Below are positions 1-11,265 of a stretch of 64,000 nucleotides of DNA, in pieces. Source of the DNA: Ophioderma brevispina (lineage: Eukaryota; Echinodermata; Ophiuroidea; Amphilepidida; Ophiodermatidae). The number at the start of each line of letters is the position of its first letter. Position 1 is the stretch's first letter. The stretch is taken from assembly GCA_023653785.1 (NCBI GenBank), contig JAMKCH010001644.1, positions 1 through 64,000 on the forward strand, read 5' to 3'. The notes under the pieces were generated by a model. It saw only the letters and a program-made list of their open reading frames with translations, ran no database searches and was not told the origin of the DNA. The translations under genes and the position numbers were made by a program.

Positions 1-1560
1 CCATTTATATATATAAATGTATATACATGGTACAATGACTTGTGTATGTACGATAGGGCAGTGGGAATTTTGTCAGTGGAAGGAGCGTATTAATATTGGC
101 AAGTTATTGAAGAATACAGATACATTTATTAAACTGATTTGCAACAAACTGAAAGCAATTGGAGAATTCCTGTCACAGTGATGGTTATAACTTGCAGTAA
201 AGACTTCCACCATGTTATTTAATTTTGTGGGCGTTTTTCAGTGAATGCTTTACCCTTTATTATCCCTCTGTCGTGAAAACAGGAGGGGGATTTGAGATGG
301 TGCGAATGCCAATGTATGTGTGGTGTTCCAGTTTGGTAGGTTTTGGTTAGGTTTTTTTTGTTTTTCGTGTCCTCCTTCTAAAGTTTTAATTCCCGATTTA
401 AAACCAGACTTGGGTTAAGTTGCAATAGGGGTCCTTCATGTGTGGATGATGTCAAAGGTCATGGACCAAGTCAAAGGTCCTAACTCGTTGAGAACTTTCT
501 TTTTGAAAATTCCGCACAATGCAGAAAAAGTTCACTCTTGTAATATTTTGGCAGGTCACAGGTTGAGAATTTTCAGGTTAAACCTTAATTTGTCCTTTTT
601 TGTTGATTTCCGCCAAATTTTACACTTTTTCATTTATTTTCAACCTTCATTTTCTTTTGGATATTTTACCCAAATTTACACCTTTTCATTACCAGCCTAA
701 TTTTAGGTTTTTTTGCCCAATTGGTATTTTTTGAGTTGCCAATTTATCTCTTTCTGCTTGATTGTACATTATTTTTTTTTGGGGGGGGAATTTTTGGCTG
801 CTCACTTTTTCTTCTTTTCAGGTGTGGGCACCATAACTTTTGTTTTAATTGGCCTAATCTGAAGTGGCCATTGGGTTTTTGGCTCATCAAATATTGATAA
901 GTATTCAATGCAATTGATTTTTACTTGGCAAGTTTTCTGACAGAGTCTTGTACCAAATTCAGGAACTTCCATTTCATAGTATGATAGTATACACCAAATT
1001 TAGGGCAAACTCTCGTAGCTCTAGGGCTCCAACATGCCGAAATTCCAAATAAATAAGGAAACAAGTCCCCATAACAAAACTTGAATAATGGATGTACTGT
1101 ATTAACCAATTTCGTAGCAAGGTATTCTGGGCTTAGTTTCTTGATTAGTTGGACCAATTTCATTATCACTATTCCAGAAATGGGTCCAAAAGAATTATAT
1201 ATTAATGTATCCTCTTGTAGCATGTGTGTGTTTGTGTTTTGCAATATCTTATACATAGTTTATTTGTGTATTAGTGTACCGTACATTAACATATAATATT
1301 GCGAGTGTTGTATGAATGTTGAATGTATACTGATAGTAGGGCATCCTTTGAATGCATTTGACAACACACCAATTTAATTTCAGTAATTTTTCCACATGTA
1401 GAAATGTTTTTTCTTTTTTCATGCACATGGTTCTGGTTTGGTTTTGAATGTGGTCTGGGAGTTTAATTGCCTTATGCAATCTGCATACTTGTACAAAAAA
1501 TGCAAAATTCTTTTGTTTGATTCACAAAACAAATTCAAACAAGTACAGGTCTTGTGCATG
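1..1560. other. Gene-free AT-rich sequence
   Basis: No exon-like open frame, RNA gene or TIR element was found here. The stretch has T-rich tracts and several short frames with biased, low-complexity translations. Two half sites of the AGGTCA type lie at about 451-480 (caaaggtca and caaaggtcc). It could be intergenic or intronic, and the sequence does not decide. Confidence 0.6.
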
Positions 1561-1588
1561 CAATACACGTCTCTTAGTATATCTATTA

Positions 1589-1875
1589 AGGCACTATCGG
1601 TGATTTGCTAAATCATAAATCGAAAAAATCTTCAAAAATCAGATTTTTGCATGTCTGACAAGTAAGGTACCGCTAACATACCTGCAAATGATAAACGCAT
1701 AAGCAACCAATAAGCACGAATCCCAATTTTTAGCCATTACTGTCCGAACGGACACTTACTACAACACATAGTTCAATGGAGAGTCAAATCTTTGAAGATG
1801 CCATTTTCTTCCTTTTCTGGCAATCTTCAGTGGAAAAAAATAACTTCTTAGAATTCTACAGACTTACCATCGATT
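1589..1875 (+). repeat. Dispersed repeat R1, copy a
   Basis: This segment resembles 44,836-45,095 in the same orientation. The clearest shared parts are the motif gaacggacactt followed by tacaaca, then an aatggaga block, and further on tctacagactt. Upstream, both copies have an aaaatca-rich stretch and a shared gcaaatgat motif. I see no TIR or target duplication and cannot assign a class. It is probably an old interspersed element. Confidence 0.4.
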
Positions 1876-2027
1876 TTAAGCTATTACTGCAAATTTCAAA
1901 TATTTTGACTCTTTCGTGTGAATCACTGATAGTGTCTATTATATTGTGCAGTAAATTCAAACCAATATGTTGTGCATATTTCTAACAGTAAATTCTGTTG
2001 CTTTTATCTAGGAAAGCTAGAAATGGC

Positions 2028-2372
2028 CAGTGGCGTAAATTTCTTTTTGACATTTGGGGGATGTGGTTTGATGAAATTTTGAATGAAACTGGTTTTGATG
2101 AAGAGGACTATTACTAGCACTGGCGCACGAAGCGCACTAAAGAAAAATTGCCATTTAGAAGCTAAAATCCTTAAATGTGATTAGAACAAAATGCGTGCAT
2201 AGTGCGCAAAACTTACCATTTTTAAACATTATGGGAAATAGTTATTATGGTTCTTTTTGCGGCCAAAAACACAGTGAACGGGCATTAACTTGGGGGGTGA
2301 TTACATTGCCCATCCCCCCCTCATCAAATATTGGGGGGGTATATTCCCCCCCATCCCCCCTTTACGCCTATG
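2028..2372. mobile_element. hAT-type non-autonomous element (MITE), 345 bp
   Basis: The left end reads CAGTGGCGTAAA and the reverse complement of the right end reads CATAGGCGTAAA, giving a short TIR. The flanking octamers are GAAATGGC (2,020-2,027) and GAAATCGC (2,373-2,380), which match at 7 of 8 positions. An 8-bp target duplication with CA(G)-starting TIRs is the signature of the hAT superfamily. The inside has no transposase frame and ends in C-rich runs. A related element with the same end motif lies at 36,187-36,404. The boundaries are seen directly; the hAT assignment is by family rule. Confidence 0.75.
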
Positions 2373-4157
2373 GAAATCGCCCCATATTCACAAAGAACTG
2401 AGTCCCAGTCCCCAATTTAACTTTTACCCCAGGACCAGAGGGGTGTATTGAGTCATCCCACAATGCACCAGTTTTGAGAAAATTTCCCCTCAATAGGGTC
2501 AAGTGATTCCACAAAATCCTATTCTTAACACATAGAAACCCTGGCTTTTATGCTCATTTTTAGCCCACAAAAGCATCAGTACTTAGGGAATATTTAGCAT
2601 GATCATTAAATGTCATGTAAGTTTTTAAACTTTTGGAACACTTTTTATCCTTAGTCTGACCTGTGGTTAATACAGTATGGTACATGGTATTGGCATATTG
2701 CAATACACATGGGATGATTCCGAAAAACACCCTCTGGCCCCAGGACTAAGTCCACTAGAAAGAACCTCCAAATTTTTTTCTGGCTATTTTTTTTTTAGAT
2801 AAAATGTACACTGAAAGCTGAAAACCTTCTTTAAATTTGTTTCCCTTTCATATTCTATTTTTTTTTTACTAATACAAAATTAAAATGGTGTTGTTGTAGT
2901 AAGGGCTTAGTCCTGGACTAATAGTTAAACAAGGACTATGATTGTTTGCGAATACAGGCCATTGAACTTATAAGAGTAATGTGTACACAGAAAAATATTC
3001 ATACATACTCCTGATGATTGACTCATCAGGCCAGCCCTGTTTTTTAACTCTTAGTATGAAGATGACTGTGTATAAAGATCCTTCACTGTACGATTGTGTG
3101 ATAATTCCTTAGTTAAGGCTTGTTTTATACTTCTGTCAAATATTTGATGTGGGTTCTTTCTTGACGTCAAAAGTATCCCCATATATAATATTCATGTCAT
3201 GCTTGTGTTGAAGAGATATAAATTGTGATGTATGACTTTATGAATTTACAAATCTTGATTTATCTTAAATGTCTTGTTCCTATTTATGACCATCTTCTCT
3301 GTTTAATATGAGAGCCTTGTACTTGTATACACTCACCCCATATCGTAGAAAGAAAACTTGAGATTTTTGTATTTGACGCAGCATTATTACAACATCCTTT
3401 TTCACTATTGTGCTAACAGTAGGATACCTTTGAAATGGCAGTGTGTTATTTTTTTTTGTCTTTACTTGGAAAGAAGTGAATTGAAGGCTAAAATTTTGGG
3501 ACAACACTGAGAAAATACTGGTTTATCTTATATCAAAATTGAAAAATTCGATTAAGTCAGGAGTTCCTAACGATGATTGGAACAAGCACCTTAACAAACT
3601 CCGCTGGACTAATTAGTGTTTGGCAAAACTGTCAAGTGTTGAAATATCCTGTATAATGTCTTTTGCCAGTTTAACTTTTATAATCTTTTATGTGGAATTA
3701 AAAAAGTATCACACATTGAATAGTCGACAAGATATACAGATTATAAATCGGCTCGAACTGTATGGAGGCAGAGACAACTTGCATCTTGGAACTCTTTGTA
3801 TTCTTACCATTAAAGATGTTTGTTCCTATCACCTTTGGACTCTTCCCCCCCCCCCCCCCATATACCTGGAAGTAATATCAATTTTGATATTGGATGAATG
3901 GCTGAATTTTTTTCTCATTCCTAAATTTCCCTTTCTTTCCCCAAAAAAATCCATTGCTCCTCCCAAGATAACAGAATAACACAAAAATGCGTTTTAATTC
4001 TTAACCAATCAATAACGGCCTTGTAAGTCCACTTATCTCTTCTACTAGAAAACCCCAAACTTTGTTTTCCCCAATTACTTGGTGGTAAGTGGATTACAAG
4101 TGGCAGGCTCTCATATCAAGGTAAGAACCTGGTATACACATACTCGAAACACACACC
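2373..4157. other. Gene-free AT-rich sequence with C15 tract
   Basis: No supported gene. A run of 15 C lies at 3,845-3,859. The part at about 2,450-2,540 (cccacaatgcaccagtttt, then gattccacaaaa) loosely matches 37,636-37,745 (accacaatgcataagtttt, then gatcccacaaaa), so a dispersed repeat is likely there. The rest appears unique within the window. Confidence 0.5.
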
Positions 4158-4158
4158 T

Positions 4159-4529
4159 TTAAGGCTGATTCCGAGATTTCAAAATATAATTTTTTGGTGT
4201 AATAATTAAACTAGTCAACCGAACTAAAGATAGTAACCTAATTAAAATGCACAATTCCAAGTTGGAGATTAAAAAGAATCAATCTCCTTCGTTTTGATAC
4301 AGTAAACATTTATGTACAGTATTACGTGCCATAGTATACTGTGTCTAACACAAATTCCGGATCGGAATTTTATAACAAAGTTGTGGATTTTTTTATACGA
4401 AGAATTTTGATTTGAGGCTTTAGACTGTTTCACACAGTGAACTAGTACATGACAACTAATGTCTATGCAAAACCACGATTTCTTGGAAATTGAGGGCGCC
4501 CTCATCGGGAAATCTGAGTCGGCCTTTAA
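4159..4529 (+). mobile_element. TTAA-flanked MITE family A, copy 1
   Basis: The element of about 370 bp is bounded by TTAA on both sides (4,159-4,162 and 4,526-4,529). Its imperfect TIRs are GGCTGATTCCGAGATTTC on the left and AGGCCGACTCAGATTTCC as the reverse complement of the right end. Diagnostic internal landmarks are the palindrome-like core ttccggatcggaa and the near-terminal block gagggcgccctc. Full copies lie at 45,542-45,905 (+) and 54,901-55,271 (-). Broken copies lie at 35,007-35,108, 39,392-39,584, 56,438-57,167 and 59,038-59,225. There is no coding capacity. TTAA target choice is typical of piggyBac-like elements, but no transposase is present to confirm this. Confidence 0.75.
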
Positions 4530-4623
4530 CTGTCGGAGATTAATAATTATGTAACTCCCAGAGGTAAGTGACAGATGCTATCAACACCTGTTTGTTCCTT
4601 ATGGTATTCACAAGAGGAGGCCG

Positions 4624-4812
4624 GGTATAGTGTTCTTCCACTATGCATTTCTTCCCAACATACATTTTGCACTGGTTGTCACATGAATTTATAGTGACCA
4701 AAAAGTTACTTAAATGCAAGATTAGGTTAGTTCTGTTTCATATTAGTTTTTTTGTCACTATAAATTCATGCGACAACCAGTGCAAACAACTGAATTGGAA
4801 GAACACGATACC
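4624..4812. repeat. Long hairpin / palindromic MITE, 189 bp
   Basis: Two inverted arms face each other. The outer parts pair as ggtatagtgttcttcca (4,624-4,640) with tggaagaacacgatacc (about 4,796-4,812). The inner parts are about 39 bp each (about 4,666-4,704 and 4,747-4,786), share the core atgaatttatagtgac, and differ at very few positions. The loop is about 42 bp. The outer and inner pairing blocks are separated by short unpaired stretches. It fits a small foldback MITE. If transcribed, it would form a long hairpin RNA. Confidence 0.7.
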
Positions 4813-5167
4813 TTCTTCCTTGTATGTCACGCTATGTTTGTGATGATAAGAGTGGTTTGGGATAAAGTTGGTCAGAACTGGTTGACTTGGAGATAGTAGG
4901 TTTTGACTAACTAAAACAGTAAATTGTATTTATTTATAAGTGTGGATCAAATGCTGCATGTAGAACCTACTTCTAAGAAAATCTGGTTTTTTACAACCAC
5001 TGTAAGGGTTGTAAAGCAACATTCAAATGGGTTTATGTGATATTAAAAGATATTAAAAGACATGTACACAATAATGTGATGAGAATTATGAATTAAACTT
5101 AAAGTGATAAATTTTCAACAGTTACGATGAGTAAAATGGTGTTTGATGATTATGTTCTGTTTAAGAT
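4813..5167. other. Gene-free AT-rich spacer
   Basis: Nothing recognisable except a short tandem duplication of gatattaaaa at about 5,039-5,058. Confidence 0.5.
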
Positions 5168-5531
5168 TTAAAGGTGCAACTTATGATTTCAAGTCATCCA
5201 TATGTTTTCTGTGATATGTAGTGATTTCACATAATTAGACATGCAATAGCTTCCCCTACCTTTGATTTGGCTACAAAAATAACTTAAAATTAAAATAATG
5301 GCGATTGTAATATGCCTTTTTAATTTTCAATAGAATACATAGGCTGAATTTCGTAATTTGCTCCTATATGAATTAGAAAGTTTCACAATTTTTGTACGAA
5401 AGAAGCATTTCTCAGCTTAATCTTTCAGATGGTGATATTTTTGATGAGAGCGCTTTACATATTACAAAAATCAGAATTTTCACATTTTTTAAGGACGCCT
5501 GTTATTTTGAAATCTCTCGTCGCACCTTTAA
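5168..5531. mobile_element. TTAA-flanked MITE family B, copy 1
   Basis: TTAA at 5,168-5,171 and 5,528-5,531 bounds an element of about 364 bp. The left TIR starts AGGTGCAACTTATGATTTC and the right one, reverse-complemented, starts AGGTGCGACGAGAGATTTC. Other copies lie at 36,460-36,785, 49,636-50,409 (interrupted) and 58,330-58,690 (duplicate of the second). It has no coding capacity. It shares the TTAA target and A-G-G start with family A but has a different body. Confidence 0.7.
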
Positions 5532-5739
5532 TTGTGTATTTTCACATATATCTTTATCACTCTATCATCTGCTTGTGTTCTCTCTCTCCCCTGTTCTCTT
5601 CTCCTCTTGCCCACTGTCTCCCAATTTCTGTCCATCGTGGATGTTACACATCTCTAAAGATCTTCTAATTTTTTATTTTCAAGTATGGCTGTACTTATGA
5701 CACAATTTGGGGGTTCCAGTTGGAACTTTTTAATTGAGG

Positions 5740-6030
5740 TCAATTTTACATTTTTATCCTATTTTTCAACTTGACCTCACGTGACCTTTGACCTGCGGCA
5801 ACGTGACGTTGACCTCCTCAACAAGAGAGGATCACATATTGCACCTATTGACTCAAGTTTAACTTCAATTTTCAATGTAGGTCAATTTTACATTTTTAGC
5901 CCATTTTTCAACGACCTCACATGACCTTTGACCTTTCAACATGCCCTTTGACCTCATCAACATATGAGGGATTCCATGGTGCACCTTGACAGAAGTGTGG
6001 TTCAATTGAAATTCAACTTTCATTTGAGGT
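5740..6030. repeat. 140-bp minisatellite, two units, with DR1-like sites
   Basis: Two imperfect units share the blocks gaggtcaattttaca (left unit) and taggtcaattttaca (right unit), then ttttcaac or ttttcaacg, gacctcac, and a following hexamer pair. The sequence tgacctttgacct occurs at 5,782-5,794 and 5,922-5,934, exactly 140 bp apart. A further cctttgacct starts at about 5,944. Two AGGTCA half sites in direct orientation one base apart is the DR1 arrangement bound by HNF4 and RXR-type nuclear receptors. Whether it is used cannot be told from sequence. Confidence 0.6.
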
Positions 6031-6985
6031 CAATTAAAAACCAACTTACAATTTTAGTGGAACCACACACACACCTATCCCACACATACACACGCACCAT
6101 GGATTGCTAAGTGGTCCTGCCAGCTATCGCTGGCGACCCACAACAACGATGTTCGGAAGTGGATTCCTCCTGCCATGAACAACCCATGAAATCGAGGTAT
6201 TACCATGCTTCTAGGGCCATAGAGCTAGAATATGTTCTAGTGTAAGTAGTCTATCTTTCATATGGCTCTGGCCGCCCATCTTGAATTCGCAGCCAGTTTC
6301 CGAAAAAGCACCTGTGTGGTTCTTAAAGACAAGGTTCCAGCGACATCCAATCACAGTGCCAAAATCTCTTGGCTGATTATTTGTAAAGCAGGGGGTCCGA
6401 ACCAGTACCAGGGCTGGACTATTTGAGATAAGACCAAAAATGTCAACACCCAGAATTTTGTTGTTCAGCAAGTCTATCTAACTGAGAGCATTTCAGGGAA
6501 TTGGGGACCTGCCTCAAAAACATTGACTTGAACATTTATTGGTGGAATGAGAAAATTGTGAGCTCAGAATCCCCGGTTCTGACATTTTGGGGATTTTGAC
6601 ATACTGCACAAAAATAGATAATTGTAGTACGCCAACCAGGCCCATATGCAGGGGCCGTCGTGGGGTCAATCGCACCCCCTAAATTCCTACAAAAGGGGCA
6701 AAAGGTCCACTTTTTGCTGAATATTGATTAAAAATGTCCAAATTTAGAGACTTTATTTGACAAGAAGTCCATTTTTGGTGATGAAATGTTCAAAAAGGCC
6801 CAAAAAGGACCATTTTAAGGGGTTTAGGTTCACTTTTTTTAGCACAAGTCCACTTTTTTCAACAAAAAAAGTGGCCACCTTTTTTTCGTAGTCCTAACAC
6901 CCCCTCCACCCCCTCGTTCGCCAACTAATGTAATGACAAATCCTACTCTTGAGCCCGCCCATTGTCAACAGGTAATGGAAAAAAC
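6031..6985. other. Gene-free spacer before the LINE
   Basis: A short ca-rich microsatellite lies at 6,065-6,095. The remainder includes G- and T-rich repeats of the type aaaaggtccactttt at about 6,700-6,860, which look like a degenerate short tandem repeat. No gene was found. Confidence 0.5.
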
Positions 6986-6991
6986 TCCGAT

Positions 6992-7536
6992 ATTATAGGG
7001 ACCTGGAATGTCAGGGCCCTAAAGAAAGAAGTCCGCTTTGGGATCTTCCCTCGATTATTCCAGGAGTTAACGTAGACTCCTTGGACTTCTTTGCTACTCA
7101 CACCTTCAGTCCAAGGCAATTGAATCAACAAAGATGATTTTCAATCCGGTTTCCAGCACAAAGGTGGAATCATAGCGAGAGTGAGGGCTACGCTCTCACC
7201 ACCCTTGTTGCAGTGCTTAGAGAGTTTTGAGGCGGCCTCCAAGGATAATAACAGCTAAATTTAAGTTAGAGGATGGCATCCAGTGTAAAACCCCCAAACT
7301 CTGACCACAGGGAAGAGGAAAGTGATGAGTTTTATGACACACTACAAGTGCACATCCCAGAAAAGCCACAAGAAAGATCACCTTTTAGTCATGGGAGACT
7401 TCATGTGTCAATATTGGACAAAACCACCCCTTTGGAAGCCTGTTATAGGGACGCAAGAACAAATCCTAAGACTGGAGTGCTGTCTCATTATCCCCATGTA
7501 TAAGAAATGGGATGAACTGGACCCAGACAAGTTATA
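6992..7536 (+). pseudogene. LINE apurinic-like endonuclease remnant
   Basis: The start TWNVRAL is the standard opening of the exonuclease-endonuclease-phosphatase domain of LINEs. After several stops, the segment EEESDEFYDTLQ appears in the frame beginning at 7,273. The MGDF motif, usually GDFNAKVG in intact relatives, appears in the neighbouring frame and reads GDFMCQYW here, so the usual Asn is lost. Frame changes and stops exclude function. The domain normally nicks target DNA to prime reverse transcription. Confidence 0.75.
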
Positions 7537-7539
7537 GTA

Positions 7540-8660
7540 GCTATCACCTTCTTATCCATCCCATGTACAGTCTTCTGCAGGATGTCCTAAATAGAATACA
7601 AGATACCATAGAGGACTCTACCTGCAGGCCATTGTGAATTTTGAAGAGCCAGAGGTACATCTGATGCTGTGTTTATTGCTAGAATACTGGAAAATGCCAA
7701 GAGCATGTACCTATCCACTGGAATTTGTCGATTTCCAAGCAGTCTTTGATATCATCTGGCGGGATGATCTGTGGAAGTGCCTGAAATCAATAAGGAGGAT
7801 ATCAAATAGTTGATCTCATTGAAATCATTGTTACAAATAGACTAAATGTCATTTTTACTGTAATTAGATATAACAGACAAGATCTCAGAGGGTTCAAGTA
7901 GGGTTAGGCAGGAATGCCCTTTATTGGCCAGCCTATGTCACCTGTATCTGGAGTTTTTAATTATGAAGACCTTCAACCAGTTAAGATACAGGCATAAGAT
8001 TGGGTGACGTCCAAATAAACAACAGTTGTTTATGCTTGATGACATCAACCCTTCATGATGTCATCTCTTTGAACAGCTTCCAAATTTTCCACCGATGAGA
8101 TGGATATGCATGCACCCTAGTTGGGTATGAACTTAACCAATACCAAATGCAAAACAATGTCAGACCAGGGATATCACGTGGGGAGATGCTCAATTCAATG
8201 CCAATTGAGAAAGTACATGGGTGTGTGTTCCTGAGAAGCAATATATACCATCGGTGGAAGAGGATGTCAACGGAGGCTGCCACCTGGGCCTTCGCTCGCT
8301 TAGAAGGCACAATCTGGTCGAACCATGACTTCTCAAGATCACTCCAGACCCAGGATTTATAGTGCATTAATCCGACCAATTGCAATCTATGGAGCTGAAT
8401 CCTGGACCTTCACAAAATCATCCAAACGAAGTTAGAGGTGTTTGAAATGAGGTGTCTGCCGCTCCATACTAGGTGTGTCACTCAAGATAAAATGAGAAAT
8501 GATGCAGATAAGGGGACATCTAAAATGAAAACAACAATAAAAAGATAATGTGTCCAGTCGTCGTCTCATGGTTTGGTCATGTCTTCAGAATGCCAATAGG
8601 CAGACTATAACACGTTTCCATATTCAAGTCCAAAAAACCAACTTCCACTCTCTGATGGCC
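7540..8660 (+). pseudogene. LINE reverse transcriptase remnant
   Basis: The palm motif A is intact in form (FVDF then AFD-like AVFD, from 7,724). The catalytic Y-A-D-D box near 8,028-8,044 is split by one extra base. The thumb and C-terminal landmarks RPIAIYGAESWTFTK, VFEMRCL (about 8,438-8,458) and WFGHVFRMP follow in order. Stops interrupt every frame, including a tag shortly before the third landmark. It is an inactive copy. Confidence 0.8.
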
Positions 8661-8752
8661 AATGCAACCAATTCAACAGAAATGTCGGCAATCTCTCATA
8701 TGAAAGTTTGGGAAGCACTGGTTCTTCGCCAAAGTCAAGGTCAAGTAAGCAA

Positions 8753-8938
8753 ATGAGCTCTTCATATATTGATAACCTGTCCAAAGTATAGAGTACATGA
8801 CCTCATGTTCATAACCGTGCGACGTTAGTTCCTTCTTGTTCGCTTTAGTCTGTAGAGTGGATTAATGTTTTTCTTGAAAATATGCCCATGAGCTCCTTCA
8901 TATTCATAACCTGTCCAAAAAGTATACATCACATGACA
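8753..8938 (+). repeat. 50-bp direct repeat downstream of the LINE
   Basis: The unit beginning atgagctc, then ttcata, ataacctgtccaaa, gtata and acatgac occurs at 8,753-8,802 and again at 8,888-8,938, starting 135 bp apart. It could be a tandem 3-prime tail unit of the LINE or part of the border of the neighbouring structure. Confidence 0.6.
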
Positions 8939-9061
8939 CTACCGCCATATTTTAGGTCCATCACACTAATTTGAAGTTCATTGGCTATCGCGCGAAACCT
9001 CTCTGCGCTGACTCGATCATGCCGATCGCGGTGCTCCCACTACGGTGCGGATTGTCCTTTT

Positions 9062-11265
9062 TATTACTACATTCATAACTATCATCTATCATTTGGATAA
9101 AAGTATTTTCCATTCAAACATCATGATAGTCCTCCCATTTCTATATCATGATAGTCTATCTGATATTTTGATAGTCTAACTCCAATTGGGACTCTTTTTT
9201 AAAATAGCAGGCAATAACTATCACTCTATCATTGAAACATCATTGATGAGTAATCCGTTTGATATATCATGATAGTCTATCTGATATTTTGATAGTCTAT
9301 TTTGGATAGTGATGTCTATCAAATGATTAGTCTATCAACCCCCCCCCCCCCCCCCCTCACAATGATAGTGTATCTGTATTTTGATAGTCGGCTGATAATT
9401 TTGATATTCCTCAATCAAATTCACAAATGATTGTGTATCTGATATTTTGAATAGTGTCACAGAGTATAAACAGGATGATATATCTGATGATTGATAGACT
9501 GATGTCTATCATTCACAAATGATTGTGTATCTGATATGTTGATAGTCTATCAAATACAAATGATAGTGTATCTGATATTTTGATAGTCTGTATTTGATAG
9601 TCTATCAGATAATTTGATAGTCTATCAAGATAGTTTGAGAGTGTCACAGAGTAAAAACAAGGATGATATATCTGAAAGATGATTATTATGGCATCATCAC
9701 AAAGGAAGTGTATCTGATATGTTGATAGTCTATCAATAAAAATGATAGTGTATCTGATCTTTTGATAGTCTGATACTTTGATAGTCTATCAGATAGTTTG
9801 AGTGTATAAGATAGTTGATAGTGTCACAGGAGTATAAACAAGGGTGATATATCTGATTAGATTGATAGACTGATAGTTCTATCATCACAACTGATAGTGG
9901 ATGATAATTCTATCAATTTTTAACAAAAATGATGTGTATCTGATATTTTGATGTCTATCAATCAAATTTGATAGTAGAGTAGCATATTATAAACAAGGGG
10001 GATATATCTGACAGATTGATAGACTGATAGTCTATATTCACAACTGATAGGGGATGATCGTCTATAGATTGATAGATGATCGTCTATCATTCACAACTGA
10101 TAGGGGATGAGATTGTCTATCAATTTTTAACACCAATTGATAGTGTATTGAGATTTTGATAGTCATCAATCAAATTGATAGTAGAGTAAGATATTATAAA
10201 ACAAGGGTGAGATATCTGAAGATTGATAGACTGATAGTTATCATTCACAACTGATAGTGGATGACGTCTTAGATTGATAGACTGATAGTTCTATCATTCA
10301 CAACTGATAGTGGCTGATAGTTATCAATTTTTTAACACAAATGTATGTGATCTGATATGTTGATAGTCTATCAATCAATTTTGGATAGTTAGAGTAGATA
10401 TTTGACACAAGGGGGGGTGATATATTCTGATAGAGTGATAGACTGATAGTCTATCATTCACAACTGTTAGTGGATGATAGTCTATCAAATTTGATAGTCT
10501 ATCCGATAGGTTGAATGGCATAGCAGATAGTTGGATAGTTCACAGAGTGTAAACAAGGGTGATATCTCTGATAGATGATAGACTGATAGTCTAACATTCA
10601 CAACTGATAGTGGATGATAGTCTCTCAAATTTGATAGTCTATCAGATACTTTGATAGTCTATAGATCGTTTGATAGTTGTCACAGAGGTAAAAAAGGGGA
10701 TACATCTGATAGATTGATAGAATGATAGTCTATTATTCACAACTGATAGTGGATTGTATGTGATAGTCTATAGATTGATAGAGTAGTCTAACATTCACAA
10801 CTGATAGTGGATGATAGTAATATCAATTTTTAACACAAATGATAGTGTATTGATTATTTTGATAGTCTATCAATCAAATTTGTAGTGAGTGATATTATAA
10901 ACAAGGGTGATATATTTGATAGATGATAGACTGATATCTATCCTTCACAACTGATAGTGATGATATAGTCTATCAAATTTGATAGTCTATCGTAGTTTGA
11001 TAGTCTATCAGATAGTTTGAATAGTGGCACAGAGTTGTAAACAAGGGTGATATATCTGGTAGATTGATAGACTGATAGGCTATCATTCACAACTGATCGT
11101 GGATGATAGTCTATCAAAAATTTGATAGTCTATCAGACAGTGTGATATTCTATCAGATAGTTGATAGTGTCACAGAGGTGTAACAAGGTGATATCTGATA
11201 GATTGACTGGGAAGGGATAGTCTATCATCACAACGATAGTGGATGATAGTCTATCAATTTTAACT
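9062..11265 (+). repeat. Satellite A, left arm
   Basis: Tandem units of roughly 130-150 bp are built from GATAG words. Recurring blocks are gatatatctgatagattg, atagactgatagtctatc, attcacaactgatagtgg, atgatagtctatca and gtcacagagtataaacaag. The block gatagactgatagtctatc is itself a hairpin with 8-bp arms and a 3-base loop. The first 350 bp (to about 9,420) have a different unit, tatctgattttttgatag-like. That unit is the complement of the words of satellite B, so the outer end mirrors the right arm. A C18 run lies at 9,339-9,356. Confidence 0.85.

Larger units (their letters stand above)
6985..8660 (+). mobile_element. Decayed non-LTR retrotransposon (endonuclease plus reverse transcriptase)
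   Basis: Conceptual translation in shifting frames gives landmarks in the correct order for an endonuclease-type LINE. They are an N-terminal IIGTWNVRAL (from 6,992), a MGDF motif near 7,390-7,405, the RT motif FVDFQAVFDIIWRDDLWKCL (7,724-7,783), a YADDI-like catalytic box near 8,028-8,044, RPIAIYGAESWTFTK (about 8,371-8,415) and WFGHVFRMPIGRL near 8,571-8,610. The body is much shorter than a full element and carries many stops and frameshifts. It is therefore dead and partly deleted between endonuclease and RT. The closest clade cannot be named without a search. Confidence 0.85.

Noticed and set aside
6985..8660. Functional retrotransposon
   Set aside because: Stops and frameshifts interrupt every domain, and the catalytic box is split.
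9062..11265. Telomere or simple GATA microsatellite
   Set aside because: The GATAG words are part of 130-150 bp units with unique blocks, not a simple tetranucleotide array, and they match no known telomere repeat.
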